Source: Chloroflexota bacterium | GTDB taxonomy: Bacteria; Chloroflexota; Anaerolineae; Anaerolineales; Villigracilaceae | Assembly: GCA_016223135.1 (NCBI GenBank) | Contig: JACRPQ010000007.1 | Span: 1-64,000, forward strand | DNA: 64,000 nt | Direction of reading: 5' to 3' | Part shown: positions 1 through 11,882 of the stretch, piece after piece | Layout: each line of letters opens with the position of its first letter | Position numbering within the stretch: the first letter of the stretch is position 1 | Notes under the pieces: model-generated | The model's database searches: none | Told to the model about the DNA's origin: nothing | What the model saw: only the letters and a program-made list of their open reading frames with translations | Made by a program: the position numbers and the translations under genes

Positions 1-933
1 AAACTTCTTGTGCGGCGTGATGCTGCCAGGCTTGGCTACCACCATCCCGCGTTCCACGTCCGTCCGCTCGATGCCGCGCAGCAGCAACCCGACGTTGTCG
101 CCCGCCATCCCCTCATCCAGCTGTTTGTGGAACATTTCCACGCCCGTCACCACCGTGCTCATGCTCTTCTCGCGCAGACCCACGATTTCCGCCGGGTCGC
201 CCACGCGGATGATGCCGCGGTCAATGCGTCCCGTCACCACCGTTCCGCGTCCCTTGATCGAGAACACGTCTTCCACGCTCATCATGAACGGCTTGTCAAT
301 TTCGCGCTTCGGCTCCGGTATGTACTCGTCAATCACACGCAGCAATTCGCGGATGCATTCATATTCCGGCGCGTTCGGGTCGGTGCTCGGGCTGTCCAAC
401 GCCGCCTTCGCCGAACCGCGCACAATTGGCGTCGTGTCGCCGGGGAAGCCGTACGAGTTCAGCAGCTCGCGCAGTTCCAATTCCACCAGTTCCAGCAGTT
501 CCGGATCGTTCATCTGATCCACTTTGTTCAGAAACACCACGATGCTCGGCACTTCCACCTGGCGCGCCAGCAACACGTGCTCACGCGTCTGCGGCATCGG
601 TCCATCCGGCGCCGCCACCACCAGGATCGCGCCGTCCACCTGCGCCGCACCGGTGATCATGTTCTTGATGTAGTCGCGGTGTCCAGGCATATCCACGTGC
701 GCGTAGTGCCGCTTCGCCGTCTGGTATTCCACGTGTGCAATGTTGATCGTGATGCCGCGCGCTTTCTCTTCCGGCGCGTTGTCGATCTGGTCGTAGGCTT
801 TGAATTCCGCCTGCCCCATCATCGCCGCCACTTTCGTGATCGCCGCCGTCAGCGTCGTCTTCCCGTGGTCAATGTGACCCATCGTCCCCACGTTCAGATG
901 CGGCTTGCTTCGATCAAATTTTTCCTTCGCCAT
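1..933 (-). CDS. tuf: Elongation factor Tu, 3' end cut by window edge
   Basis: GTPase that delivers aminoacyl-tRNA to the ribosome in the cytoplasm. The minus-strand frame is open from an ATG at 931-933 to the window edge, giving 311 residues of a protein that is usually about 400, so the C-terminal barrel is missing only because the window ends. Visible motifs are the P-loop GHIDHGKT near residue 19, the G3 motif DMPGH (Met where many EF-Tu have Cys) and the G4 motif NKVD. The start follows a strong AAAGGAG about 8 bases upstream. It lies 33 bases after fusA, the usual str-operon order. The identification is secure. Confidence 0.97.
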   Translation of the reverse strand, partial: MAKEKFDRSKPHLNVGTMGHIDHGKTTLTAAITKVAAMMGQAEFKAYDQIDNAPEEKARGITINIAHVEYQTAKRHYAHVDMPGHRDYIKNMITGAAQVDGAILVVAAPDGPMPQTREHVLLARQVEVPSIVVFLNKVDQMNDPELLELVELELRELLNSYGFPGDTTPIVRGSAKAALDSPSTDPNAPEYECIRELLRVIDEYIPEPKREIDKPFMMSVEDVFSIKGRGTVVTGRIDRGIIRVGDPAEIVGLREKSMSTVVTGVEMFHKQLDEGMAGDNVGLLLRGIERTDVERGMVVAKPGSITPHKKF

Positions 934-966
934 TGATGATCTCCTTTTATATCCAAAAAGAAAAGT

Positions 967-3036
<2,070 letters not shown>

Positions 3037-3065
3037 TCGAATCCTAAATACTCACAATGAAATTA

Positions 3066-3533
3066 TTAAACCCGGTAATGAGAAAAGGCGCGGTTGGCTT
3101 CTGCCATCTTGTGGGTTTCGTCTCGCTTGCGAATTGCGGCGCCGGTTTCGTTGGATGCATCAATCAACTCAGACGCCAATTTATCCGAAAAAGATTTACC
3201 GGCGCGTTCACGAGCTGCCGAAAGGATCCAGCGAATCGCCAGAGTCAACCGGCGTTCTGCCGAAACTTCCATGGGAACCTGGTAGGTGGCGCCTCCCACG
3301 CGGCGCGGACGAACCTCCATCACCGGTGAGACGTTTTTGAGCGCGGCATCGAACACCTCGATGGCGCTTTTGCCGGTACGCTCTTGAACCAAATCCAAGG
3401 CGTCATACACCAGCCTTTCAGCCAGACTGCGCTTCCCCTTTTTGAGAACATGCTGCATCAAGGTCTGAAGGTGGACGCTGTTATAACGAACATCGGGATG
3501 AATTTCCCGTTTTTCGGGTTTTGCTCTACGCAT
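3066..3533 (-). CDS. rpsG: 30S ribosomal protein S7
   Basis: Primary 16S rRNA-binding protein that starts assembly of the 30S head. 155 residues is the standard length. The N-terminus MRRAKPEKREIHPDVRYNS and the segment EVRPRRVGGATYQVP are typical of the family. The ATG is preceded by AAGGA five bases upstream. It lies between rpsL (19 bases) and fusA (29 bases) in the str operon. Confidence 0.97.
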   Translation of the reverse strand: MRRAKPEKREIHPDVRYNSVHLQTLMQHVLKKGKRSLAERLVYDALDLVQERTGKSAIEVFDAALKNVSPVMEVRPRRVGGATYQVPMEVSAERRLTLAIRWILSAARERAGKSFSDKLASELIDASNETGAAIRKRDETHKMAEANRAFSHYRV

Positions 3534-3552
3534 TTATTCCTTCTCCATCAAA

Positions 3553-3969
3553 TTACTTGGGGCGCTTCGCGCCGTACTTCGAGCGGCCCTGCTTGCGATT
3601 TGCCACACCAGTGGTGTCCAACGAACCGCGCACAATGTGATAGCGGACGCCAGGCAGGTCCTTCACACGTCCTCCGCGCACAAGGACGACAGAGTGTTCC
3701 TGCAACTGATGCCCTTCTCCCGGAATGTACGCCGTTACTTCAATGCCATTTGTCAGGCGCACACGGGCAATTTTCCGCAACGCAGAATTTGGCTTTTTGG
3801 GAGTCATGGTACGCACCACGGTGCAAACGCCGCGCTTTTGCGGCGCGCCTTTTGCCTGATGCACACGACGCTGCTTGAAGGAATTCAGCGTATATTGCAG
3901 TGCAGGAGCCTTGCTTTTGACCTTTTTGTTTTTGCGGCCCTTACGGACCATTTGATTGATTGTCGGCAC
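3553..3969 (-). CDS. rpsL: 30S ribosomal protein S12, GTG start
   Basis: Decoding-centre protein of the small subunit. I place the start at the GTG at 3967-3969, not at the in-frame ATG 27 bases upstream. A GGAGG sits six bases before the GTG, and the protein then begins [11 protein letters not shown], the conserved S12 N-terminus (138 residues). The segment [11 protein letters not shown], which contains the lysine associated with streptomycin sensitivity, is intact. An insertion of roughly 13 residues before QKRGVC relative to E. coli S12 resembles Gram-positive forms. It heads the rpsL-rpsG-fusA-tuf run. Confidence 0.96.
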   Translation of the reverse strand: MPTINQMVRKGRKNKKVKSKAPALQYTLNSFKQRRVHQAKGAPQKRGVCTVVRTMTPKKPNSALRKIARVRLTNGIEVTAYIPGEGHQLQEHSVVLVRGGRVKDLPGVRYHIVRGSLDTTGVANRKQGRSKYGAKRPK

Positions 3970-4022
3970 GTTTAGCCTCCAGTTTCCTAATTTCACGATT
4001 ATTTAATGTACGTTCACAAGAA

Positions 4023-4056
4023 ATGAGGCCATCCATAAACACACTGATGGCCTCAT
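4023..4056 (-). terminator. Hairpin between rpoB and rpsL
   Basis: The arms at 4023-4033 and 4046-4056 are a perfect 11-base inverted repeat (ATGAGGCCATC and its complement) with a 12-base loop. Read on the minus strand it falls 92 bases after the rpoB stop, followed by TTTCTTG, a weak T tract. It could end or attenuate rpoB transcription before rpsL. Confidence 0.55.
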
Positions 4057-4147
4057 GAGTAGTGCCATGCTTTTTGCGGGAGAAACAGCCGCTTGTTTTA
4101 TTGGCAACGGGTTAGGATTGTATCATGCTGACCTGCAAGCGTCAAGA

Positions 4148-7100
4148 TTACTGCTTGCCTACAAACTTTTCTCCGATGCCCAGCAAGCCAGTATCCAGAC
4201 GTGGCGGGTGCTGTTTTTCCTCGTCCTTGCCAAAGCGGATGACTTCGCCATTTTCGTTGATCGCTTCCACCGCCAAGCCAAGAGATTGCAGTTCTTTGAC
4301 CAAAACGCGGAAAGAGGCGGGAATGCTCGGCTCTTCGATCGGCTCTCCCTTGACAATTGCCTCGTAGGTGTTGACACGTCCCTGCACGTCGTCGGACTTG
4401 ACCGTCAGCATCTCCTGCAACGTATAGGCGGCGCCATAGGCTTCGAGCGCCCAAACTTCCATTTCGCCAAAACGCTGCCCGCCAAATTGCGCCTTGCCGC
4501 CCAAAGGCTGCTGTGTCACCAAACTATAAGGACCTGTGGAGCGAGCATGTACCTTGTCTTCCACCAAGTGATGCAGTTTCAGGATAGTCATCACGCCAAC
4601 CGTCACAGGCTGATCGTATGGAAGGCCGGTCTTGCCGTCTCGCAAAATTTGCTTACCGAGTGTCGGGATGGGATGACCCGTTTCGAGCATGACCTTTTGC
4701 GCCTCTTCCTGCAGACGCGCCTCCGCGATCCGGCTGCCATATCCTTCACTTTCAATCCATAATCGCAGGCAGGCATTGATGGCGGCTTTGTCATACGCTT
4801 CACGATCGCGCGGATTCACATCGTCGGCATAGAAAATAGTATCGGGATCATATCCATGATCACGCAGCCACTCCGCGGCGGTAGCCTTGCGGGCATAATC
4901 CACATCTTTCAAGTCATAAGGATCGTAATCGCGTTCGCCCAGCCACTCAGCCAGATACAAATTGCGAACCTCGTCATCATCCTGAATTGATTCCGGTTCG
5001 TATTCTTGCTCTTTAATCCAGTCCCAAGCGGCAGCGGCTGTTTCCTTCCATGCCTGATCAACGATCCAGGCGCGCGCCAGTTCCGCCTCAATTTCATACT
5101 CGGAGGCGCCGTCAAAAACGGGTGTGATGGCGCGATAGCCAAGCCGCTTCGCCGCCCAGCCGAGATGAACCTCCAACACCTGTCCAATGTTCATACGTCC
5201 CGGCACGCCAAGGGGATTCAGAATGATGTCCACCGGTGTACCATCCTCAAGGAATGGCATATCTTCCACCGGCACGACCTTCGAGACAACGCCCTTGTTT
5301 CCATGGCGTCCAGCCATCTTATCGCCTGCCGTCAATTTGCGGCGCTGGGCAACAGAGACGCGCACCATCATATCCACGCCGGCAGAAAGGTCTGAGTTGT
5401 CCTCCCGCGTAAACACCTTGACATCCACTACCTTGCCGCGCTCACCATGCGGCATGCGCAGCGAGGTATCCTTCACATCCCGCGATTTCTCACCGAAGAT
5501 GGCGCGCAACAAGCGTTCTTCAGGTGTTAACTCTTTTTCGCCTTTCGGAGTAATCTTGCCAACCAGGATGTCATTCGGACCCACTTCGGCGCCAATGCGA
5601 ATAATCCCATTCTCGTCGAGGTCTTTGATGGCATCGTCACCGACATTCGGAATGTCTCGTGTGATTTCTTCAGGTCCCAGTTTGGTATCGCGGGCTTCCA
5701 CCTCATACTTCTCAATATGCACAGAGGTGAAGCGGTCTTCCTGCACCAGCCGCTCTGAGATCAGGATGGCATCTTCAAAGTTGCCGCCTTCCCAAGAGAC
5801 AAAGGCTACCACCACATTCTGACCAAGCGCCAGTTGACCGTTATCGGTGGAGGACGAATCCGCGATGATGTCGCCTTTCTTGATCACCTGCCCCTTGACC
5901 ACCGCCGGGCGTTGGTCAATGCACGTACTTTGATTGGAACGCTGGTACTTTCGCAATTGATACGTGCGAATTCCGCCTCTTTCTTTGACCGTGATCGAGT
6001 TGCCGGTCACTGAAATGACCTCGCCGTTGGCATCTGCCACCACCACCTGACCGGAATCCAAGGCGGCGTGATATTCCATCCCCGTGGAAACCAGCGGAAT
6101 CTCCGGGCGCACCAGCGGCACAGCCTGCGCCATCATGTTCGAGCCCATCAAGGCGCGGTTGGCATCGTCATGCTCCAGGAAGGGAATCAACGCCGCGCTG
6201 ATGCCCACCACCTGATGCGGAGCGACATCCATGTAATCTATTTGCTCCGGCGTGGAAAAGAGAAAGCCGGAGTGATAACGGGAGGAAACACGCTCGCGCA
6301 CAAATTCCCTGTCTTCGGTGAGAGGCGCGTTTGCCTGCGCAATCACATACTTGTCTTCAGCGTCGGCAGAGAGATAGTCAAATTGATCCGACACATAAGG
6401 CACGATGGCAACCGGTTTGCCGATTTTGGCAAGCCGCTTTGCCATCTTGGCGTCAATTTTTTCGCCTGCTTTGAACAACACTTCTTCCGTTTTGGGGTCC
6501 ACAACATTCTCGCGCAGCGTGCGTCCCTCCAGACGGGGATCGTCCGCCTCCATGACGCGGAAGACCTTGCGATACGGCGTCTCAATAAAGCCATACTCGT
6601 TGACGCGCGCAAAAGACGCCAACCGTCCAATTAAGCCGATGTTGGGTCCTTCTGGCGTTTCAATGGGACAAATACGCCCATAGTGCGAATGATGTACATC
6701 GCGCACATCAAAGCCGGCGCGCTCACGGCGCAATCCGCCCGGTCCCAGCGCCGACAGTGTGCGTTTGTGACGTAACTCCGCCAGCGGATTCGTCTGATCC
6801 ATGAACTGGCTCAACTGACTCGAACCGAAGAACTCACGCAGCGCCGCCACCACCGGTCGGATATTCACCAGCGATTCCGGCGTCAATTTTTCCTGGTCGC
6901 GAATGGACATGCGCTCCTTGATCACGCGCTCCATGCGGCGCAGACCAATCCGCAGCTTGTTTTGAATCAATTCCCCCACCGTCTTCACACGGCGGTTGCC
7001 CAAGTGGTCAATATCATCCGGTTTCTCGACACCGTTATTGATCTGAATCATGCGGCGCAGGAGACGGATAATATCGCTCTTGGTCACTGTGCGGTGCGGA

Positions 7101-8044
7101 ATGGGAATGTTCAAGTCAAGTTTTTGGTTGAGTTTGTAGCGTCCCACACGCTCGAGGTCATAATGCCTCTGATCGAATAACTGTTCCTCAAGGAACTGGC
7201 GGGCGTTCTCTATGGTGGCAGGATCGCCTGGGCGCATCTTCTTGAAGAATTCGATCAAAGCGGCTTCGGCGATGCTCTGACCGCCGCTTAAGTCCCACTC
7301 CGGTTCCTGTCTGAAGGTGGAAGCGATGAACATGCGCTCGGGGTTATTGTCCACATCCTTGAACAACGACAACAACTCCTCGTCCGAGCCGGTGACAAGC
7401 GGAGAGTCTTTCATGCCGTCGTCCACGGCTGCCAGCGCACGCAGGAAGACCGTAATCGGCACGGTGCGTTTACGGTTGAACTTAAGGATAAGGTAGTCCG
7501 ACTTGCGCGTCTCGAATTCCATCCACGCCCCTCGGTCCGGAATCAGCTTGGACATGGCAAGCAGGCGTCCCGTAGCGCGATCCGTCGGCGCTTCGAAATA
7601 CACACCCGGGGAGCGAATCAATTGCGAGACGACGACGCGTTCCGTTCCATTGATAATGAAGGTGCCCTTATCCGTCATTTCAGGAAAATCGCCGAGGAAG
7701 ATATCCGTTTTAATGGGTTCTGGCACATCTGGTCCCGACAAAAGCACCGACACCCATAAGGGGCTGGCGTAAGTGAGATCGCGCTCGACGCACTCTTCGA
7801 TGGTATGTTTGGGCTCCCCAAACCAGTATTTCAATCCCCACTGCTTGGCTTCAGGGCTGCGGCTGGGGAAGTGCAGCTTCATGCCCTTGTTGTACGACTC
7901 GATGGGCGAAATCTCATGGAACAGGTCGCCCAGACCTTCTTTTTTGAGGCGCTCGAAAGAATCCAGCTGAACTTCGATGAGATTGGGGAGATTAATGTTG
8001 ACGGGGATACGCGCATAACTCTTTTTCGGCAAAGTAGAAGACAT
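4148..8044 (-). CDS. rpoB: RNA polymerase beta subunit
   Basis: Catalytic subunit of RNA polymerase, 1298 residues from the ATG at 8042-8044. AGGAG lies eight bases before this ATG, while a GTG three codons earlier overlaps the AGGAG, so the ATG is preferred. The rifampicin-pocket segment [20 protein letters not shown] (about residue 405), [12 protein letters not shown] (about 908) and [20 protein letters not shown] (about 1182) are all present. About 125 residues (roughly 985-1115) are inserted after the conserved TPVFDGA segment and carry a repeated W-x5-Y-D/E-P motif. The pocket has Thr where E. coli has Arg529. The next gene downstream is rpsL, not rpoC. Confidence 0.97.
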   Translation of the reverse strand: MSSTLPKKSYARIPVNINLPNLIEVQLDSFERLKKEGLGDLFHEISPIESYNKGMKLHFPSRSPEAKQWGLKYWFGEPKHTIEECVERDLTYASPLWVSVLLSGPDVPEPIKTDIFLGDFPEMTDKGTFIINGTERVVVSQLIRSPGVYFEAPTDRATGRLLAMSKLIPDRGAWMEFETRKSDYLILKFNRKRTVPITVFLRALAAVDDGMKDSPLVTGSDEELLSLFKDVDNNPERMFIASTFRQEPEWDLSGGQSIAEAALIEFFKKMRPGDPATIENARQFLEEQLFDQRHYDLERVGRYKLNQKLDLNIPIPHRTVTKSDIIRLLRRMIQINNGVEKPDDIDHLGNRRVKTVGELIQNKLRIGLRRMERVIKERMSIRDQEKLTPESLVNIRPVVAALREFFGSSQLSQFMDQTNPLAELRHKRTLSALGPGGLRRERAGFDVRDVHHSHYGRICPIETPEGPNIGLIGRLASFARVNEYGFIETPYRKVFRVMEADDPRLEGRTLRENVVDPKTEEVLFKAGEKIDAKMAKRLAKIGKPVAIVPYVSDQFDYLSADAEDKYVIAQANAPLTEDREFVRERVSSRYHSGFLFSTPEQIDYMDVAPHQVVGISAALIPFLEHDDANRALMGSNMMAQAVPLVRPEIPLVSTGMEYHAALDSGQVVVADANGEVISVTGNSITVKERGGIRTYQLRKYQRSNQSTCIDQRPAVVKGQVIKKGDIIADSSSTDNGQLALGQNVVVAFVSWEGGNFEDAILISERLVQEDRFTSVHIEKYEVEARDTKLGPEEITRDIPNVGDDAIKDLDENGIIRIGAEVGPNDILVGKITPKGEKELTPEERLLRAIFGEKSRDVKDTSLRMPHGERGKVVDVKVFTREDNSDLSAGVDMMVRVSVAQRRKLTAGDKMAGRHGNKGVVSKVVPVEDMPFLEDGTPVDIILNPLGVPGRMNIGQVLEVHLGWAAKRLGYRAITPVFDGASEYEIEAELARAWIVDQAWKETAAAAWDWIKEQEYEPESIQDDDEVRNLYLAEWLGERDYDPYDLKDVDYARKATAAEWLRDHGYDPDTIFYADDVNPRDREAYDKAAINACLRLWIESEGYGSRIAEARLQEEAQKVMLETGHPIPTLGKQILRDGKTGLPYDQPVTVGVMTILKLHHLVEDKVHARSTGPYSLVTQQPLGGKAQFGGQRFGEMEVWALEAYGAAYTLQEMLTVKSDDVQGRVNTYEAIVKGEPIEEPSIPASFRVLVKELQSLGLAVEAINENGEVIRFGKDEEKQHPPRLDTGLLGIGEKFVGKQ

Positions 8045-8210
8045 TCGGTTCACTCCTGACCTTGAATATGTGCGCCGTTACGAATTACCTCTTCCCATCC
8101 CGAAACTTAGTGCTTGCCAGGTAACAGTTTGCAATTCAAGTTTCAGCGATCCTGCAGGAACGGTAAACACACGAAGCCATCCCGCTTTTGGAGCAGGATA
8201 GCAAAATGTA

Positions 8211-8239
8211 ATTATATATGATGGAGTTGATATACGCAA
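8211..8239 (-). promoter_or_regulatory. Probable rpoB promoter
   Basis: On the minus strand TTGCGT (8239-8234) is followed after 17 bases by a perfect TATAAT (8216-8211). Transcription would start near 8204, leaving a leader of about 160 bases before rpoB. Apart from this promoter and the one at 8324-8352, I see nothing in the stretch 8045-8379 between rpoB and the transporter gene. Confidence 0.6.
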
Positions 8240-8323
8240 GGGATTTTGCTTGGAATTTCGCTCCTTTCCCTAACGCCTTGCACGCTGGCATTTTACCATA
8301 ATCTCGCGTTAACGCAACAAAAG

Positions 8324-8352
8324 GCGACAAATGGGGTTTTGGCTGATACAAT
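8324..8352 (+). promoter_or_regulatory. Possible promoter of the UMF1-type transporter
   Basis: TACAAT at 8347-8352 is preceded by TGA, an extended -10 arrangement, and by GCGACA at 8324-8329 with a 17-base spacer. The predicted leader is about 20 bases and contains the GGAGG of the gene. Confidence 0.45.
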
Positions 8353-8379
8353 CGCAAAAACTCTTTTACGGAGGAAAAC

Positions 8380-9750
8380 ATGACAGCATCGCAAACGCTC
8401 GTCAACGACAGGCGCGAAATCTTCGGCTGGGCAATGTACGACTGGGCGAACTCCGCCTTCAGCACCACAGTGGGGACGGTGTTTCTTGGTCCATACATCG
8501 CCTCTCTTGCGGCAAACGCCGCAAAAGCCTACCCCGATGGAATGGCTCGTTTCTTTGGCATTCCCGTTGCGCCAGACTCCTTTCTCCCCTACTGTGTTTC
8601 GTTTTCGGTTGGTTTGCAGGTGCTCTTCCTGCCCATCCTTGGCGCCATCGCGGACTACTCTCACCTCCGCAAGCGCATGATGCAGATTTTTGCCTTCATC
8701 GGCGCCATCGCAACAATCTTGATGTTCTTCATCACCGGCAGTCTATGGTGGCTGGGCGGCGTGTTGTTCATCATCGCCAACCTCGCCTTTGGCGCCGCAA
8801 TCGTCTTCTACAACGCCTACCTGCCCGACATTGCCAGCGAAGACCAGCGCGACCGCGTCTCTTCATACGGCTGGGCAATGGGCTACTTGGGAGGCGGCAT
8901 TCTGCTTGCCCTCAATCTGGCTTTCTTCATCTTTAGCGAAGACCTGGGCGTGCCGGGCGACCTTGCCGTGCGCATCAACCTCGCCTCAGCGGGCGTTTGG
9001 TGGCTGGGATTCTCCTTCCTGACATGGACGCGCCTGCGACCACGTCACGCTGCGCGCGCCCTGCCGCCGGGAGAAACCTATGTCAGCATCGGGTTCAAAC
9101 AATTGAGCAAGACCTTCCGCGAGGTCAAGCATTTTCCCGAAACAATCAAATATCTTGTGGCGTATTTCCTCTACAACGACGGCATCCAAACCGTCATCGC
9201 GGTTTCCTCCACATTCGCGGCTGCGCCCCTCATCCGCGGCGGCGTGGAACTTCCGCAGGATACGCTCATCGCAGTGATCCTGATGATTCAGTTTGTGGCG
9301 TTCTTTGGCGCACTGTTGTGGGGCAAACTCGCCAATTGGATCGGCTCGAAACAATCCATCATCGTCAGCCTGATCATCTGGTCGGGCGTGGTCATCTATG
9401 CCTATGGCGGGCTAAAAGGCGAAAGCCGCGTGATCGAATTCTTCATCCTCGGCATTTTCATCGCCCTCGTCATGGGAGGCTCACAAGCCATCAGCCGCAG
9501 TTTATTCGCACAAATGATTCCCAAAGGAAAAGAGGCGGAATTCTACTCATTCTATGAGGTCAGCGAACGCGGCACATCATGGACGGGACCGCTCATCTTC
9601 GGACTTGCCAATCAATGGTTTGGCAGTTTGCGTTACGGCATTCTGGCGCTCATCTTCTACTTCATCGCCGGTCTCATCCTCCTGCCGTTCGTCAACGTCC
9701 AAAAAGCCATGACAGACGCCAAAGCATACGGCGAAAACAACAACGGCTGA
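8380..9750 (+). CDS. MFS transporter, UMF1/Atg22-like
   Basis: Integral membrane protein of 456 residues with about 12 hydrophobic segments. The N-terminus (residues 11-30) has the EIFGWAMYDWANSAFSTTV signature of the UMF1 branch of the major facilitator superfamily. The loop GAIADYSHLRKRMM after the first helices is the usual MFS A-type motif region. Homologues include the yeast vacuolar exporter Atg22, but bacterial substrates are mostly unknown, so none is assigned. The ATG has GGAGG six bases upstream. It is transcribed away from rpoB and ends at a two-way terminator shared with thrC. Confidence 0.85.
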   Translation: MTASQTLVNDRREIFGWAMYDWANSAFSTTVGTVFLGPYIASLAANAAKAYPDGMARFFGIPVAPDSFLPYCVSFSVGLQVLFLPILGAIADYSHLRKRMMQIFAFIGAIATILMFFITGSLWWLGGVLFIIANLAFGAAIVFYNAYLPDIASEDQRDRVSSYGWAMGYLGGGILLALNLAFFIFSEDLGVPGDLAVRINLASAGVWWLGFSFLTWTRLRPRHAARALPPGETYVSIGFKQLSKTFREVKHFPETIKYLVAYFLYNDGIQTVIAVSSTFAAAPLIRGGVELPQDTLIAVILMIQFVAFFGALLWGKLANWIGSKQSIIVSLIIWSGVVIYAYGGLKGESRVIEFFILGIFIALVMGGSQAISRSLFAQMIPKGKEAEFYSFYEVSERGTSWTGPLIFGLANQWFGSLRYGILALIFYFIAGLILLPFVNVQKAMTDAKAYGENNNG

Positions 9751-9762
9751 CAATAAACAAAC

Positions 9763-9797
9763 AAAAAAGACCGGGGCGCACTGCCTCGGTCTTTTTT
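9763..9797. terminator. Bidirectional terminator between the transporter and thrC
   Basis: Arms at 9763-9776 and 9784-9797 form a 14-base stem (A6-GACCGGGG with CCTCGGTC-T6) with one G-U pair and a short loop. The A run on one side and T run on the other allow it to work for both convergent genes. Confidence 0.85.
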
Positions 9798-9798
9798 G

Positions 9799-10857
9799 TT
9801 AAACGCCAATCACAGTAGCCAGCGCTTCGTAATTTGCCGGGATTACTTTGGGAGACTGAAAGGACTCGATCACAACCGACGGATCTTTCAACCCATGACC
9901 GGTGCAAACGACCACGACCGTTTTCCCCCGCGCTTCAAATCCAGACCCTTCGACCGGCTCAGGGCGGCGCCCTCTGCCTGCTTCTGCCATCAAACCGGCG
10001 ATTCCCGCCGCCGAAGCAGGCTCCACCCAAACGCCCTCGCCGGCGAGCATTTTCTGCGCCGACAAAATCTCTTCGTCCGATACCGCGATGATGCGTCCTT
10101 TGGATTCGCGCGCCGCCTCCAGCGCCTGCTCGCCGCGCGCCGGCTTGCCAATGCGGATGGCGGTCGCAATCGTTTCGGGATTCTCAACAGGATGTCCCAG
10201 CACGAGCGGCGCAGCGCCTTGCGCCTGGACGCCCAAAATTCGCGGCAATCCTTTCTGATATTGCTTGAAGCCTGCCCAATACGCCGTGATATTTCCCGCA
10301 TTGCCCACCGGCAGGCACAGCCAATCGGGGGCGCGCCCGAGAACATCGCAAATTTCGAAGGCGGCGGTTTTTTGCCCTTCAATGCGGTATGGATTGATGG
10401 AATTGACCAGCGCAATCGGCGTCTTCTGCGTGATCTCCACCACCAGCGCCAGCGCAGCGTCGAACGACCCTTGCACCTGAATCACTTCCGCGCCGTAGGC
10501 AACGGCTCCCGCCAGTTTGCCCGCCGCCACTTTCCCTTCAGGAATCAACACAATTGCGCGCGAACCCGCCCGCGCCGCATACGCCGCAGCAGAGGCGGCG
10601 GTATTGCCGGTGGATGCGCAAATCACCGTCCGCGCGCCGCGCCCCACCGCTTCGCTGATCGCCGCCGTCATGCCGCGATCCTTGAACGAGCCGGTAGGGT
10701 TCATCCCCTCGAACTTGACGAACAACTCAACGCCCAATTCTTTCCCCAGTCTTGGCATGGGAATTAAAGGCGTATTGCCTTCCAGCAGGCTGACAGGGCG
10801 CGTATGCGCCGGCAAATCTAACAAATGACCGTAATGCTCTAAAACACCGCGATACAT
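9799..10857 (-). CDS. thrC: Threonine synthase
   Basis: PLP enzyme that converts O-phosphohomoserine to threonine. 352 residues. PTGSFKDRG around residue 59 contains the PLP lysine, and ASTGNTAASAAAYAARAG and LPVGNAGNITAYW are the phosphate-binding loops. The ATG has GGAG eight bases upstream. It is divergent from thrB with about 44 bases between the starts, so the two threonine genes probably share a control region. Near residues 297-304 the protein reads RPEPVEGSG, encoded by a copy of the short palindrome seen elsewhere in the window (9946-9966). It replaces the usual loop between the last helix and the TGHGLKDP segment. Confidence 0.95.
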   Translation of the reverse strand: MYRGVLEHYGHLLDLPAHTRPVSLLEGNTPLIPMPRLGKELGVELFVKFEGMNPTGSFKDRGMTAAISEAVGRGARTVICASTGNTAASAAAYAARAGSRAIVLIPEGKVAAGKLAGAVAYGAEVIQVQGSFDAALALVVEITQKTPIALVNSINPYRIEGQKTAAFEICDVLGRAPDWLCLPVGNAGNITAYWAGFKQYQKGLPRILGVQAQGAAPLVLGHPVENPETIATAIRIGKPARGEQALEAARESKGRIIAVSDEEILSAQKMLAGEGVWVEPASAAGIAGLMAEAGRGRRPEPVEGSGFEARGKTVVVVCTGHGLKDPSVVIESFQSPKVIPANYEALATVIGV

Positions 10858-10888
10858 GAAATTTCTCCGAATGAATAATCGTTTTGAT

Positions 10889-10894
10889 TATAAT
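10889..10894 (+). promoter_or_regulatory. -10 hexamer of thrB, leaderless arrangement
   Basis: TATAAT ends seven bases before the ATG at 10902, so the transcript would start at or beside the start codon. There is no Shine-Dalgarno sequence for that ATG. No good -35 is visible. Confidence 0.55.
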
Positions 10895-10901
10895 GCCCCG
10901 C

Positions 10902-11789
10902 ATGTTGAAAATCCGCGTCCCCGCCACCTCCGCCAACCTCGGTCCCGCTTTCGATTGCGCCGGCATGGCGCTCGACCTGTGGAACGAAATGACCTTCGAA
11001 CCCGCCGGCGAAATAACCTACGAAGTCAGCGGCGAAGACGCGCACAAATTAAACAACCATCCTAACAACCTGCTCACCAACTCCTTCATCCAAGTCTATG
11101 ATTTTTGCGGAAAGAAGTTTACAGGCGTCCGCATCAAATCGCACAATCAAATCTGGCTCAGCAGTGGAATCGGTTCGAGCGCAGCCGCCATCGTGGCAGG
11201 CTTGTTCGCGGCGAACGAAATGCTGGGACGTCCGCTGGGTATGTCCGGGCTGCTGCGGCTCGCCTGTCAAATCGAAGGACATCCCGATAACGTCGCGCCA
11301 GCCTTGTTCGGAGGTTTGGTGGTCGCCGCCATGCTGCCGCATGAAATTGCCTGGCGCAGGTATGAACTCCCCGAACTTTCCATCGTCATCGTCAAACCCG
11401 AAATGGAATGGACGACAGAAACCAGCCGCGCCGCCCTACCCACCACCTATTCCCGCGCCGACGCCGTCTTCAACATCGCCCGCACGCCGCTGGTGATAGA
11501 CGCTCTGCGGAATGGCGACCTTAACCTGCTCCAAAAAGTGATGGATGACAAGATTCACCAGCCCTATCGCCTGGAACACATCACTGCGGGATGGAAGGCA
11601 CTTCAAACCGCACGGGAATTTGGCGCGGCTGCCGTCTCCGGTGCGGGACCTGCGTTGATTTGCTTCGTCCACCCGCAGGATGCGGAAGCCGCGCGCGCCG
11701 CCGTTCTGTCTGCCATCACGGAAGAAGGCGTGCAGGCGAGAAGCGTCATCACACACCCCAGTAATCAGGGTATTCACTGCGTGGAATAA
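10902..11789 (+). CDS. thrB: Homoserine kinase
   Basis: GHMP-family kinase that phosphorylates homoserine, giving the substrate of ThrC. 295 residues from the ATG at 10902. Motif 1 is VPATSANLGPAFDCAG near the N-terminus, the ATP loop is SSGIGSSAAAIVAG, and motif 3 is AAVSGAGPALICF near the C-terminus. Earlier in-frame starts (TTG 10884, ATG 10893) would overlap the -10 hexamer and add residues not typical of the family. It is divergent from thrC. Confidence 0.93.
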   Translation: MLKIRVPATSANLGPAFDCAGMALDLWNEMTFEPAGEITYEVSGEDAHKLNNHPNNLLTNSFIQVYDFCGKKFTGVRIKSHNQIWLSSGIGSSAAAIVAGLFAANEMLGRPLGMSGLLRLACQIEGHPDNVAPALFGGLVVAAMLPHEIAWRRYELPELSIVIVKPEMEWTTETSRAALPTTYSRADAVFNIARTPLVIDALRNGDLNLLQKVMDDKIHQPYRLEHITAGWKALQTAREFGAAAVSGAGPALICFVHPQDAEAARAAVLSAITEEGVQARSVITHPSNQGIHCVE

Positions 11790-11882
11790 CGCACAGAGAG
11801 GTTGGATGGACAGCCCAAGGCAAATGTCCCCTACGCCACAGCATAAAAGACGCTTTCCAGCGTCGGACTTTGCGTTGTAATC

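Noticed and set aside
4023-4147. Possible small RNA or rpoC remnant between rpoB and rpsL
   Set aside because: No frame or motif of RpoC is visible. Only a hairpin can be supported.
8136-8498. 120-codon minus-strand frame upstream of rpoB
   Set aside because: It overlaps the rpoB promoter and the start of the transporter gene on the opposite strand, has no Shine-Dalgarno and encodes no recognisable domain.
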